A stretch of DNA of 37,144 nucleotides from Actinomycetes bacterium (GTDB lineage Bacteria > Actinomycetota > Actinomycetes > Propionibacteriales > Nocardioidaceae), in NCBI GenBank assembly GCA_023460975.1, contig JAEWOG010000075.1, forward strand, positions 1-37,144. The letters are read 5' to 3'. The notes beneath the pieces were generated by a model. That model saw only the letters and a program-made list of their open reading frames with translations, made no database searches and was not told where the DNA came from. Numbering within the stretch: position 1 is the stretch's first letter; the number at the start of each line of letters is the position of its first letter. The translations under genes were made by a program, and so were the position numbers. Of this stretch, positions 25,330-32,444 are shown piece by piece.

Positions 25330-26286
25330 TCATGCCGCAGGCCCTGCCCCGGCGCGCACCACCGCGCGCAACCCCTCCCACTCCGAGGGAGCGCACGCGT
25401 TGTCCAGCAGGTCGGCCACCAACTCAGCCAACGAATGGTCGCTCCGGCTGCGACGCGCCCGGTCGATGGCGCACCAGGCCAGGGCGCCGTTGCCCGCCAA
25501 CCACGCGACGAACGCGAGCACCGCACACACGTCGGCCGCCTGCTCATCGGGGACGCGACGGACAACCTCTCGCCACCAGACCAAGGCCCGCGCCGCCCCC
25601 GTGCGTTCCAGGTGGGACCACACCTGGTCGCGGCGCGCGCCGTGGCGCACGCTCGTCACGAGTGCGGCCAGCTCCTCATCACTCAGGGCGCGGGACTGCG
25701 CAATGGCATCGCGCACGAGTCCCCCGAGCAGGCGCGGTGGGTACGGCTGCCCCGGCGGCAGCGGCCGCGCCTCGGGGAGGGCGTCGATCGAGGCGCGCAG
25801 GTCCGCCCGAGTGCGATAACGCACGTCACCGGCCAGGACCGCGTGCGCCGAGAAGGGATGTGCATCGAGGTCGATCGGCACCCCGTCGTACTCGTGCAAC
25901 GGGTGTCCCGGGAGCACCGCGAACCAGCGGTCCTCCTCCACCCGGAGGACATCGCGGACCTCCACGCCCTCGTCGGTGAACCGGTCCGAGAAGCGCCACG
26001 CCACGTCTTCGGTGAGGGCGGCATCCGCCCAGCAGATGAGGAACACCGACACCACGCGGTGTCGTACGCACGCAGCCAGCAGGGTCTCGACCACCTCGTC
26101 GAGTGAGTCCTCGGCGCGCAGATCGATGCGCGCGTGAAAGCTCGAACCGTGGGCATCGAAGGTCACCAGCACGGCCGAGTCCGAGGGCACGAAGCCCAGC
26201 GCGAGCGGCACGAAGGCCACGAGGTCCTCGCGGGAACGGACGGTCAAGGTCGCAGGCGCCCCGGCGGGGCCAGTAGGTCGGGTCAT
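25330..26286 (-). CDS. DUF4192 family protein
   Basis: The 318-residue protein matches actinobacterial DUF4192: near its start TLTVRSREDLVAFVPLALGF leads into VPSDSAVLVTFD, and AVLPGHPLHEYDGVPIDLDA follows in the middle. The C-terminal part contains AFVAWLAGNGALAWCAIDRA, a segment that recurs in this family. It is alpha/beta in appearance with no membrane segment. The function is unknown. ATG 26286 is the natural start; CAGGGT lies six bases before it, so it may also be leaderless, though GAGG is present very close to the ATG. It is divergent from dinB, with an inverted repeat between. Confidence 0.85.
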   Translation of the reverse strand: MTRPTGPAGAPATLTVRSREDLVAFVPLALGFVPSDSAVLVTFDAHGSSFHARIDLRAEDSLDEVVETLLAACVRHRVVSVFLICWADAALTEDVAWRFSDRFTDEGVEVRDVLRVEEDRWFAVLPGHPLHEYDGVPIDLDAHPFSAHAVLAGDVRYRTRADLRASIDALPEARPLPPGQPYPPRLLGGLVRDAIAQSRALSDEELAALVTSVRHGARRDQVWSHLERTGAARALVWWREVVRRVPDEQAADVCAVLAFVAWLAGNGALAWCAIDRARRSRSDHSLAELVADLLDNACAPSEWEGLRAVVRAGAGPAA

Positions 26287-26331
26287 GCCTCGACCCTGTC
26301 GCGATCCGCGAGGCCGCGGGTGCCCAGAAGG

Positions 26332-26367
26332 GGGCCTGTGGAGAAGGGAGTCCGGTTCCACAGGCCC
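26332..26367. promoter_or_regulatory. Inverted repeat in the DUF4192/dinB divergent region
   Basis: Perfect 11-bp arms (GGGCCTGTGGA at 26332-26342 and its complement at 26357-26367) are separated by 14 bases. The centre lies between the predicted start points of the two divergent genes. It could be an operator for either gene. It does not match the actinobacterial LexA box (GAAC-N4-GTTC). Confidence 0.4.
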
Positions 26368-26405
26368 GGCACGGTTTCTGGCTCGGGATCGCCCCCGGGC
26401 GATGA

Positions 26406-26411
26406 CACAAT
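26406..26411 (+). promoter_or_regulatory. Candidate -10 box upstream of dinB
   Basis: CACAAT agrees with TATAAT at four positions and is followed by six bases and then ATG 26418. The predicted first transcribed base is the A of that ATG, which opens a six-codon reading frame ending on the dinB start. There is no convincing -35. Confidence 0.35.
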
Positions 26412-26417
26412 GGGCCC

Positions 26418-26438
26418 ATGGAGCCCGCAGCCCGCTGA
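26418..26438 (+). CDS. Possible six-codon leader peptide coupled to dinB
   Basis: ATG 26418 begins MEPAAR and stops at TGA 26436-26438. The last base of the stop is the first base of the dinB ATG (TGATG). The start codon sits six bases after a -10-like box, so it could be translated from a leaderless mRNA and hand ribosomes to dinB, which lacks its own ribosome binding site. The peptide is short, so chance is a real alternative. Confidence 0.3.
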   Translation: MEPAAR

Positions 26439-27745
26439 TGCGTACGACTGCCTCGATCCTCCACCTCGACCTCGACTCGTTCTTCGCGTCGGTGGAACAA
26501 CGCGACAAGCCGTCCCTGCGCGGCAAGCCCGTCGTGGTCGGTGGAACCGGCGGCAGAGGGGTCGTGGCGACCGCTTCCTATGAGGCTCGCGCCTTCGGGG
26601 TCCGCTCCGCGATGTCGACCCGCGAGGCGCGGGCGCTGTGCCCGAACGCGGCCTTTCTGAGCGGTCGTTTCGACGCGTACCGCGCCGCCAGCCGGGTCGT
26701 CATGGGCGTCCTGGGCGAACTCTCCGATCGGGTCGAGCCGCTGTCCCTGGACGAGGCGTACGTCGACCTCTCCAGCCCGGGATCGGTGGATGTGAGCGAC
26801 CTGGAGGCGCTGCGCACTCTCGGCGAGGATCTGCGCGGCCGCATCCGTCTGGCCACCGGGGGCCTGGTGGCCTCCGTGGGCATCGCTTCCTCGAAGTTCC
26901 TGGCCAAGATCGCCTCCGAGCTCGACAAGCCCGACGGACTGACGGTCATCGCCCCCGGGACCGAGCTCGACGTGCTGCGCCCCATGGACGTCCGTTCGAT
27001 CCCCGGAGTGGGCCCCGCGACCGCGGAGCGCCTGCGTCGCATCGGCGTCCAGACCGTGGCGCAGTTGCAGGAGATCTCCGAGGAGGAACTCGTCCGCGTG
27101 CTCGGACGCTCCCACGGTCACGGGCTGCACGAGCTCGCCTTCGCCCGCGATGACCGTGCGGTCGAGCCCGACCGCGAGGTGAAGTCGGTGAGCGTGGAGG
27201 GAACCTACGAAGTCGACCTGACCGGACAGTCGCTGTTGGAGGGTCTGCTCACCAAGCAGGCCGGCGACGTCGCCACCCGATTGCGTGCGTCGGGACTGTC
27301 GGGGCGCACGATCAGCATCAAGGTCCGCCTCCACGACTTCACCACGCTGTCGCGTTCCACCACACTCCCCTCTCCCACCGACGCGCGGGCGGTCATCGCG
27401 CGTGCGGCTCGCGGCCTGCTGGGCGAGGTGGACGTCTCGGGTGGAGTACGCCTCCTCGGCGTCGGCGTGTCCGGTCTGGCCGACTGGATCCAGGAGGAAC
27501 TTTTCACCGACGAGGCCGCTGAGCCGGACCACGAGGAGTTCCCAGAGCCTCCCGAGCCCGCACGTCACTCGACGTGGCCGCCGGGTGCGGACGTCCATCA
27601 CGACCAGTGGGGCGCCGGGTGGGTGTGGGGGTCGGGACGCGGCGTGGTGACGGTCCGCTTCGAGACCGCCGACACCGCTCCGGGTCCCGTGCGTTCCTTC
27701 TCCGTCGACGATCCCGCGCTGCGTCAGGCAGATCCGATCCCCTGA
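26438..27745 (+). CDS. dinB: DNA polymerase IV with a C-terminal extension
   Basis: DinB is a Y-family translesion polymerase. The 435-residue protein has the metal-binding D11 in HLDLDSFFASVE, a probable steric-gate F16, and the catalytic D105 and E106 in SLDEAYVD. SVGIASSKFLAKIAS and the helix-hairpin-helix IPGVGPATAERLRRIGV follow, then the little-finger domain. A QEELF motif at 352-356 fits a beta-clamp binding site. After it comes a tail of about 80 residues with WPPGADVHHDQWGAGWVW, which resembles a small beta-barrel (Tudor-like) domain. I chose ATG 26438; ATG 26402 in frame would add 12 residues. The 3' end overlaps pxpC by 22 bases on the other strand. Confidence 0.94.
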   Translation: MRTTASILHLDLDSFFASVEQRDKPSLRGKPVVVGGTGGRGVVATASYEARAFGVRSAMSTREARALCPNAAFLSGRFDAYRAASRVVMGVLGELSDRVEPLSLDEAYVDLSSPGSVDVSDLEALRTLGEDLRGRIRLATGGLVASVGIASSKFLAKIASELDKPDGLTVIAPGTELDVLRPMDVRSIPGVGPATAERLRRIGVQTVAQLQEISEEELVRVLGRSHGHGLHELAFARDDRAVEPDREVKSVSVEGTYEVDLTGQSLLEGLLTKQAGDVATRLRASGLSGRTISIKVRLHDFTTLSRSTTLPSPTDARAVIARAARGLLGEVDVSGGVRLLGVGVSGLADWIQEELFTDEAAEPDHEEFPEPPEPARHSTWPPGADVHHDQWGAGWVWGSGRGVVTVRFETADTAPGPVRSFSVDDPALRQADPIP

Positions 27746-28596
27746 GTGCGCGCCCAGACGAGCCGCACGCGCTCGCCGGGGCGCACCTGCGCCACCGCGT
27801 CGAGGTCGCGGGGGTCGACGACGGCCACCACGGGATAGCCCCCGGTGGTGGGGTGATCGGGCCCGAACACGACTGGCTGCCCGTCGGGGGGCACCTGCAC
27901 CGCGCCACGGACCGCGCCCTCGCTGGGCAACTCCTCAACCCGGGCGCGCTGAACAGCGACGCCCTCGAGACGGGTGCCGATCCGGTTCGAGGCCGAACCG
28001 ACGGTCCACTCCGACTGCCCGAGCAGCGCGACAGCGGCAGGGGTCAACCAGTCCAGCCGGGGGCCAGGATGAAGGCGGATCTCCCGGGAGACTCGTCCCA
28101 CTGGCACCGCGTCAGACCAGGCCGGGCGACCGTACGGCAGCCCCATGGCCACCACGTCGCCATCGACCAGAGGCGCAGGCCCCAGGCCCGACAGCGTGTC
28201 GCTCGACAGCGAGCCCAGCACCCGCTCTCCCTCGATCCCGCCGGCGACCGCGACGTACGCACACAGCCCCACGCGCGCGGGACCCACCACGAGCGTGCCG
28301 CCGGCAGGGACGTAGTGGCACTGGTGGGTGGCGAGCGGCCTGCCCCCGAGTGTGACCTCGCACGATGCGCCCGTCACGGCCACCACACGCCCCGCGCCGA
28401 AGGAGAGCACCACGCCGCCGACCACGGCCTCCAGCACGGCCGCGCCCGCGTCATTGCCCACCAATCGATTCGCCAGCGCCGCCGCGGCCGGTGCCGCCAC
28501 TCCGGACCGGGGCACTCCCAGATGGGCCCAGCCCGGGCGCCCCCGGTCCTGGATGGTCACGAATGCCCCCGCGGCCACGACCTCGATGGCCTCCAC
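27724..28596 (-). CDS. pxpC: 5-oxoprolinase subunit C (biotin-dependent carboxyltransferase-like)
   Basis: PxpC acts with PxpA and PxpB to hydrolyse 5-oxoproline to glutamate using ATP. The 290-residue protein is of normal length. It begins VEAIEVVAAGAFVTIQDRGR and has GWAHLGVPRSGVAAP, ALANRLVGNDAGAAVLE, CHYVPAGGTLVVG, AYVAVAGGI and TTGGYPVVAVV, which are family hallmarks (KipA/AHS2). GTG 28596 has GGAGG upstream and starts one base after the pxpB stop. The 3' end overlaps dinB tail to tail with no terminator between them. Confidence 0.92.
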   Translation of the reverse strand: MEAIEVVAAGAFVTIQDRGRPGWAHLGVPRSGVAAPAAAALANRLVGNDAGAAVLEAVVGGVVLSFGAGRVVAVTGASCEVTLGGRPLATHQCHYVPAGGTLVVGPARVGLCAYVAVAGGIEGERVLGSLSSDTLSGLGPAPLVDGDVVAMGLPYGRPAWSDAVPVGRVSREIRLHPGPRLDWLTPAAVALLGQSEWTVGSASNRIGTRLEGVAVQRARVEELPSEGAVRGAVQVPPDGQPVVFGPDHPTTGGYPVVAVVDPRDLDAVAQVRPGERVRLVWARTQGIGSA

Positions 28597-28597
28597 C

Positions 28598-29191
28598 TCA
28601 GGCCTCCACGAACCGCACGCGTCGCCCGGGCGCCAGCAGCGCCGGTTCGGCACGTTCCGGGTCCCACAGCACGGCGTCCGTGCGGCCGACCAATTGCCAG
28701 CCTCCCGGGGAGGAGGTGGGGTAGATGCCGCACCACTCCCCCGCCAGTGCGAGCGACCCACGGGGCACGGCGGGTCGTGGCGTCGCCCGGCGCGGCACGC
28801 TCAGGCCGGACGGCAGCCCCGTGAGGTAGGCGAACCCGGGCGCAAAGCCGACGAAGGCCGAGGTGAACTGCGTGGCGAGCAGCCGCTCGATGACTGCCGC
28901 CTGAGAGCATCCCCACGCGAGCGCCACCTCGGGCAGATCCTCCCCGTCGAACCGCACAGCCACCTCAACAGCGTCGGTGGTGGCGGCAGGCGCCTGCGGC
29001 ACCGAGGACGGAAGCAGCGCGCCCACGGCGTCGGGGCCCATCCCGTCGAACAGCACCGTGCGTGCCCCGGGGACCACCTCCACACCGGGCAGCTGGAGGG
29101 TGCCGGCCCACGCCGCCAACCGGAGTGCGGCCGCGGTGTCCTCGACCTCCACCAGGCACCCCTGAGGACCGTACGGCAGCAGTCGCCTCAC
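28598..29191 (-). CDS. pxpB: 5-oxoprolinase subunit B
   Basis: PxpB (KipI-like, AHS1 domain) phosphorylates or helps process the substrate in the PxpABC complex. The 197-residue protein shows GFAPGFAYLTGLP, VPRGSLALAGEWCGIYPTSS and GGWQLVGRTD, the most conserved parts of the family. The GTG start overlaps the pxpA stop (GTGA). It is slightly short at the N-terminus compared with many homologues but looks complete. Confidence 0.92.
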   Translation of the reverse strand: MRRLLPYGPQGCLVEVEDTAAALRLAAWAGTLQLPGVEVVPGARTVLFDGMGPDAVGALLPSSVPQAPAATTDAVEVAVRFDGEDLPEVALAWGCSQAAVIERLLATQFTSAFVGFAPGFAYLTGLPSGLSVPRRATPRPAVPRGSLALAGEWCGIYPTSSPGGWQLVGRTDAVLWDPERAEPALLAPGRRVRFVEA

Positions 29192-29895
29192 CAGGCCGAC
29201 TCCACGCTCCAGCCAGCCTCATCGAGGCGGCGCCGCACGTGGCGCGCGATCCCGACCGCGTCTGGGGTGTCTCCGTGCACGCACAGGCTGTCGACGCGCT
29301 CGGCCATCCGCACCGCGGCATCCGCGACCGCCGCCGGGTCCTCGAGAACCGCGCCGGGCTGGTCCCGGGGCACAAGCGTCCCGTCGACCGCGTAGGCCCG
29401 GTCGGGAAAGCCCTCCAACCGAATCTGCCGCCCACCCACCAGCGCGCGGTCGAGGATGAGGGCTCCCGGCATGCCCAGCACCGGCAGGTCACCGGTCGCA
29501 TCCAGCACCGCCTCAGCCTGCCCCTCGTCGACCCCCACGCGGTGGTAGAGGGCGCCGTGGGGCTTCACGTACGTCACGCCCACCCCTGCTGCCGCGGCGG
29601 CGGAGGCGAGCATCCCGAGCTGATCGGCCACTTGCTCGCGCAGGACGTCCGGGGACACGTCCACGGCGACCCGGCCGAAGTTGGCTCGATCGGCGTACGA
29701 GACGTGGGCCCCAATCGTGACGCCCAGGTGCGCGGCACGCTCACACACCTCGGCCATCACCGCCGGGCTGCCTGCGTGGTAGCCACACGCCACGTTGGCG
29801 CTGGTCACGATCTGGAGCAGACCCGCATCGTCGGTGATTTCCTCGCCGAGATCGGCGTTGAGATCCACCTGACGTGACCCGCTGGGAGCGCTCAT
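29188..29895 (-). CDS. pxpA: 5-oxoprolinase subunit A (LamB/YcsF family)
   Basis: PxpA is the subunit that opens the 5-oxoproline ring. The 235-residue protein has VDLNADLGE near residue 10, SANVACGYHAGSP, GVTIGAHVSYADRANFGR, VKPHGALYH and CVHGDTPDAV, all diagnostic of the family. ATG 29895 heads the pxpA-pxpB-pxpC operon. CAGACT lies seven bases before it, so the transcript may be leaderless. Upstream lies a short array of near-repeats. The longer open frame on this strand is a shadow of the sigma factor gene. Confidence 0.93.
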   Translation of the reverse strand: MSAPSGSRQVDLNADLGEEITDDAGLLQIVTSANVACGYHAGSPAVMAEVCERAAHLGVTIGAHVSYADRANFGRVAVDVSPDVLREQVADQLGMLASAAAAAGVGVTYVKPHGALYHRVGVDEGQAEAVLDATGDLPVLGMPGALILDRALVGGRQIRLEGFPDRAYAVDGTLVPRDQPGAVLEDPAAVADAAVRMAERVDSLCVHGDTPDAVGIARHVRRRLDEAGWSVESAW

Positions 29896-29919
29896 GGGGC
29901 CGAGTCTGTCAGGGCGGTG

Positions 29920-29950
29920 CCTGAGAAGTCCCTGAGAGTCCCCCGAGACT
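29920..29950. repeat. Three imperfect direct repeats upstream of pxpA
   Basis: Three units of 10-11 bases lie in tandem: CCTGAGAAGTC, CCTGAGAGTC and CCCCGAGACT. They begin 25 bases upstream of pxpA. Repeats at about one helical turn could be sites for a cooperative regulator, but this is inference from pattern alone. Confidence 0.3.
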
Positions 29951-30026
29951 ACCCGGTGGAGGCAACTCTGCGGCTCCCCCAAACGTCGATCGTGGTGAAG
30001 GCTGATCAGTACAGGCCCCGTCCCCA

Positions 30027-30053
30027 GGGAATCGGGAACCGAGCAGATCGGTT
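30027..30053 (+). promoter_or_regulatory. SigR/SigH-type promoter of the sigma factor gene
   Basis: GGGAAT (30027-30032), an 18-base spacer and GTT (30051-30053) match the -35 and -10 pattern recognised by ECF sigma factors of the SigR/SigH group. Transcription would start near 30060 and leave a leader of about 43 bases. This fits what is known of mycobacterial and corynebacterial sigB genes, which are driven by such stress sigma factors. Confidence 0.6.
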
Positions 30054-30066
30054 GTACACGACGAGG

Positions 30067-30087
30067 AGTTCCGCACGCTGCGGAACT
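30067..30087 (+). promoter_or_regulatory. Leader hairpin next to the sigma factor ribosome binding site
   Basis: A perfect 9-bp stem (arms 30067-30075 and 30079-30087, 3-base loop) ends two bases before the GAGGAGG ribosome binding site. It could influence translation or mRNA stability. Confidence 0.45.
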
Positions 30088-30102
30088 GCGAGGAGGACCA
30101 AG

Positions 30103-31056
30103 ATGAGCACCGCCACCATCACCCGTACCCGTGAGATCGAGGGCCGCGACAGCGTGGGCCTGTACCTCGACGAGATCGCACGCACTCCCCTGTTGGACGC
30201 GCAGACCGAGGTCGAGCTCTCCAAGACCATCGAGGCCGGACTCATGGCGCAGCACCTCCTCGACACCGGCCGCATCGGCCGCCGCAAGGGCGGCGCCCCC
30301 ATGTCCGCCTCCGAGGCCGAGCTCGAGTGGCTGGCTGAGGAAGGCCGCAAGGCGATGGACCAGTTCATCAATGCCAACCTGCGCCTGGTGGTCTCCATCG
30401 CCCGCAAGTACGGCCGCGCCCAGATGCCGATGCTCGACCTCATCCAGGAGGGCAACACGGGCCTGATTCGTGCCGTCGAGAAGTTCGACTACACGAAGGG
30501 CTACAAGTTCTCCACGTACGCGACCTGGTGGGTGCGCCAAGCCATCACCCGCGGGATCGCCCAGCAGGCTCGCGTCGTACGGCTCCCCGTCCACGTCGTC
30601 GAGGAGCTCAACCAGGTCAGCTCGGCCCGGCGCACCCTCGAGCGTCAGTTGGGCCGCGACCCGGAGCCCGCCGAGATCGCCCACGAGCTCGGCCTCGACG
30701 TCGACCGCGTCCTCGACCTCATGAGCTGGGGTCGCGACCACGTCTCGCTCGACACTCCGATCGACGAGGACGGCGACACCTCCCTGGGCGACCTGATGGC
30801 CCAGGAGTCGACCCCCAGCCCCGACGACAACGTGATCTCGGTTGAGGTGCGCGAGCGCCTCAACTCGCTGGTGTCGAGCTTGGACGAGCGCTCGGCTGAC
30901 ATCGTGCGCGCTCGCTACGGCCTGGTCGACGGCCGCCAGCACAAGCTGGCAGACATCGGCGCCCGCCACGGCATCTCCGCCGAGCGGGTGCGTCAGATCG
31001 AGCGCGAGGCGCTGCAGAAGCTGCGCCGCGTCGGGGACCCGGACCTCGCGGCCTGA
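30103..31056 (+). CDS. Group 2 sigma-70 factor (SigB/HrdB-like)
   Basis: The 317-residue protein is an RNA polymerase sigma factor without the long N-terminal region of a primary sigma factor. Region 1.2 is DSVGLYLDEIARTPLLDAQT, and regions 2.1-2.4 include NLRLVVSIARKYGR, LIQEGNTGLIRAVEKFDY and the -10-recognition segment KFSTYATWWVRQAITRGI. Region 3 is followed by region 4.2 with IGARHGISAERVRQIEREAL. Length and layout match actinobacterial SigB and accessory Hrd proteins, which govern stress or stationary-phase genes. ATG 30103 has GAGGAGG six bases upstream. The SigR-type promoter and leader hairpin upstream suggest stress control. A terminator follows. Confidence 0.92.
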   Translation: MSTATITRTREIEGRDSVGLYLDEIARTPLLDAQTEVELSKTIEAGLMAQHLLDTGRIGRRKGGAPMSASEAELEWLAEEGRKAMDQFINANLRLVVSIARKYGRAQMPMLDLIQEGNTGLIRAVEKFDYTKGYKFSTYATWWVRQAITRGIAQQARVVRLPVHVVEELNQVSSARRTLERQLGRDPEPAEIAHELGLDVDRVLDLMSWGRDHVSLDTPIDEDGDTSLGDLMAQESTPSPDDNVISVEVRERLNSLVSSLDERSADIVRARYGLVDGRQHKLADIGARHGISAERVRQIEREALQKLRRVGDPDLAA

Positions 31057-31075
31057 CCGAGCAGGCCGCCTCCCA

Positions 31076-31110
31076 CGAACGGGGTCACCTCTGGGAGGTG
31101 GCCCCGTTCG
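31076..31110. terminator. Bidirectional terminator between the sigma factor and GH3 genes
   Basis: A 15-bp stem with one G-U pair (arms 31076-31090 and 31096-31110) and a 5-base loop lies 20 bases after the sigma factor stop and 48 bases after the convergent GH3 stop. There is no U-tract. Confidence 0.75.
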
Positions 31111-31157
31111 CCGTCCCCGGGTAGCCGGGCACCGCGCGGAGCGGGGATGACGGGGTC

Positions 31158-32444
31158 CTACTGCCAGGCCGCCGCCGAGAGCGCGGCGCTCGCCTCCTGG
31201 GCCAGGGTGGCAATGTCCTCAGGGACCGGGCGCACCGCTGCGCGTCGCTGCTGTGACATCTGCAGCGCAACGACACGCGCTGCCGCCTCCTCGATCCGTT
31301 CGCGGGTGATGTCACCCGAGATGATCGCGTCGGTGATGACCTGATGGGTCACGACGTTGTCGACCGGCATGAGGACCAGGTCAGCGCCGGCCTGCAGCGC
31401 GCGGACTGCGGGACGCTCGATGCCCGCGACCGCGCCCATCCCGAGCGAATCCGTGATCGCCACGCCTTCAAAACCCAGATCGTCGCGCAGGAGGTCGTAC
31501 ATCGGCTCCGAGAGGCTGGCGGGGACGCCCGCCTCGATCGCCGGTACGTCCAGGTGACTCATCATCACCGCCGGAGCACCTGACCGGATCGCTCCCTCGA
31601 AGGGAACAAGATCGCGGGCCGCCAGCTCCTCCCGCGTCGCCTCCAGCACCGGCAGCGTGTCGTGGCTGTCGCTGGTCGCCGCCCCGTGGCCCGGGAAGTG
31701 CTTCGTCGTGGACACCACGGCACCATCCGCGTAGCCGCGGACCGCCGCGGCGATGGCCCGCGACGCGGTGGCCGGGTCGGTGGAGGGCGACCGGGAGCCG
31801 ATCGTCGGATCGGCCCACCCGATGGTCACGTCCGCCACCGGGGCGAAGATCCAGGTGAAGCCGAGGTCGCGCGCCTCGAGGGCAGTCGTACGTGCCGCCT
31901 CACGGGTGACGTCGCGCCCGCGTCTGACGTCGCGCTCGATGGCAGTTCCGGCGGCGTCGAACGCGGGGAACTCGGTGGCGACCCCCCGCAGGTGGGAGAC
32001 GTAGCCCCCTTCCTGATCGACGCCGACGACGGCCGGGAAGTCCCGCCCGTCGGCAGCCACTCCCGCCTCGATGGCGGCCGTGAACTCGCGCACCTGGGCC
32101 TCGTCGACCACGTTCCCGGTGGTGACCGACATGCCGGCGAGGTGCAGGTCCGTCACCATCTGTTGCGCCGCCGCGGCATCGGTCCCGTGGAAACGTCCGA
32201 CGATCACCTGCCCGGCGAGCTGCTCCGGCGTCCAGTCGGCGACCAGTTCCTGGGCCTGCTGGATCTCGGCCAGGGTCGGCCCCCACGTGCTGGTCACCTG
32301 TGCGGGGTCCACGCTGGGCGAGCCCGTCGCAGACGGTTCAGTCGTACGCCCGGAGGGGGTCGGTGACCCCGGGCCATCGGCCGCGCAGCCCAGCACCAGC
32401 GTGAACGGGACGAGCGCGGCGGCCAGGGCGAGGCGTCGCCTCAT
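31158..32444 (-). CDS. GH3 beta-N-acetylhexosaminidase lipoprotein (NagZ/LpqI-like)
   Basis: The 428-residue protein is an exported lipoprotein with lipobox VLGC and lipidated C20, followed by a Ser/Thr/Pro-rich linker to about residue 50. The GH3 domain has the NagZ motif KHFPGHG at 248-254 with the D259-S-H261 loop that supplies the catalytic acid/base, and a nucleophile D332 in ITDSLGMG. DQEGGYVSHLRG is also typical. It probably releases N-acetylglucosamine from cell-wall fragments outside the membrane, as LpqI does in mycobacteria. The ATG overlaps the coaE stop (ATGA), so it is cotranscribed with coaE and the aminotransferase. Confidence 0.9.
   Translation of the reverse strand: MRRRLALAAALVPFTLVLGCAADGPGSPTPSGRTTEPSATGSPSVDPAQVTSTWGPTLAEIQQAQELVADWTPEQLAGQVIVGRFHGTDAAAAQQMVTDLHLAGMSVTTGNVVDEAQVREFTAAIEAGVAADGRDFPAVVGVDQEGGYVSHLRGVATEFPAFDAAGTAIERDVRRGRDVTREAARTTALEARDLGFTWIFAPVADVTIGWADPTIGSRSPSTDPATASRAIAAAVRGYADGAVVSTTKHFPGHGAATSDSHDTLPVLEATREELAARDLVPFEGAIRSGAPAVMMSHLDVPAIEAGVPASLSEPMYDLLRDDLGFEGVAITDSLGMGAVAGIERPAVRALQAGADLVLMPVDNVVTHQVITDAIISGDITRERIEEAAARVVALQMSQQRRAAVRPVPEDIATLAQEASAALSAAAWQ

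Noticed and set aside
26287..26437. Search for an SOS (LexA) box upstream of dinB
   Set aside because: No GAAC-N4-GTTC palindrome is present. The inverted repeat there has a different sequence and spacing.
25826..27601. A 591-codon open frame on the minus strand
   Set aside because: It lies opposite dinB and partly over DUF4192 in another frame. Its translation is low-complexity Arg/Gly/His-rich with no domain, as expected from antisense of high-GC coding DNA.
29896..30969. Upstream extension of pxpA to 593 residues
   Set aside because: The extra part is antisense to the sigma factor gene. The family begins near ATG 29895.
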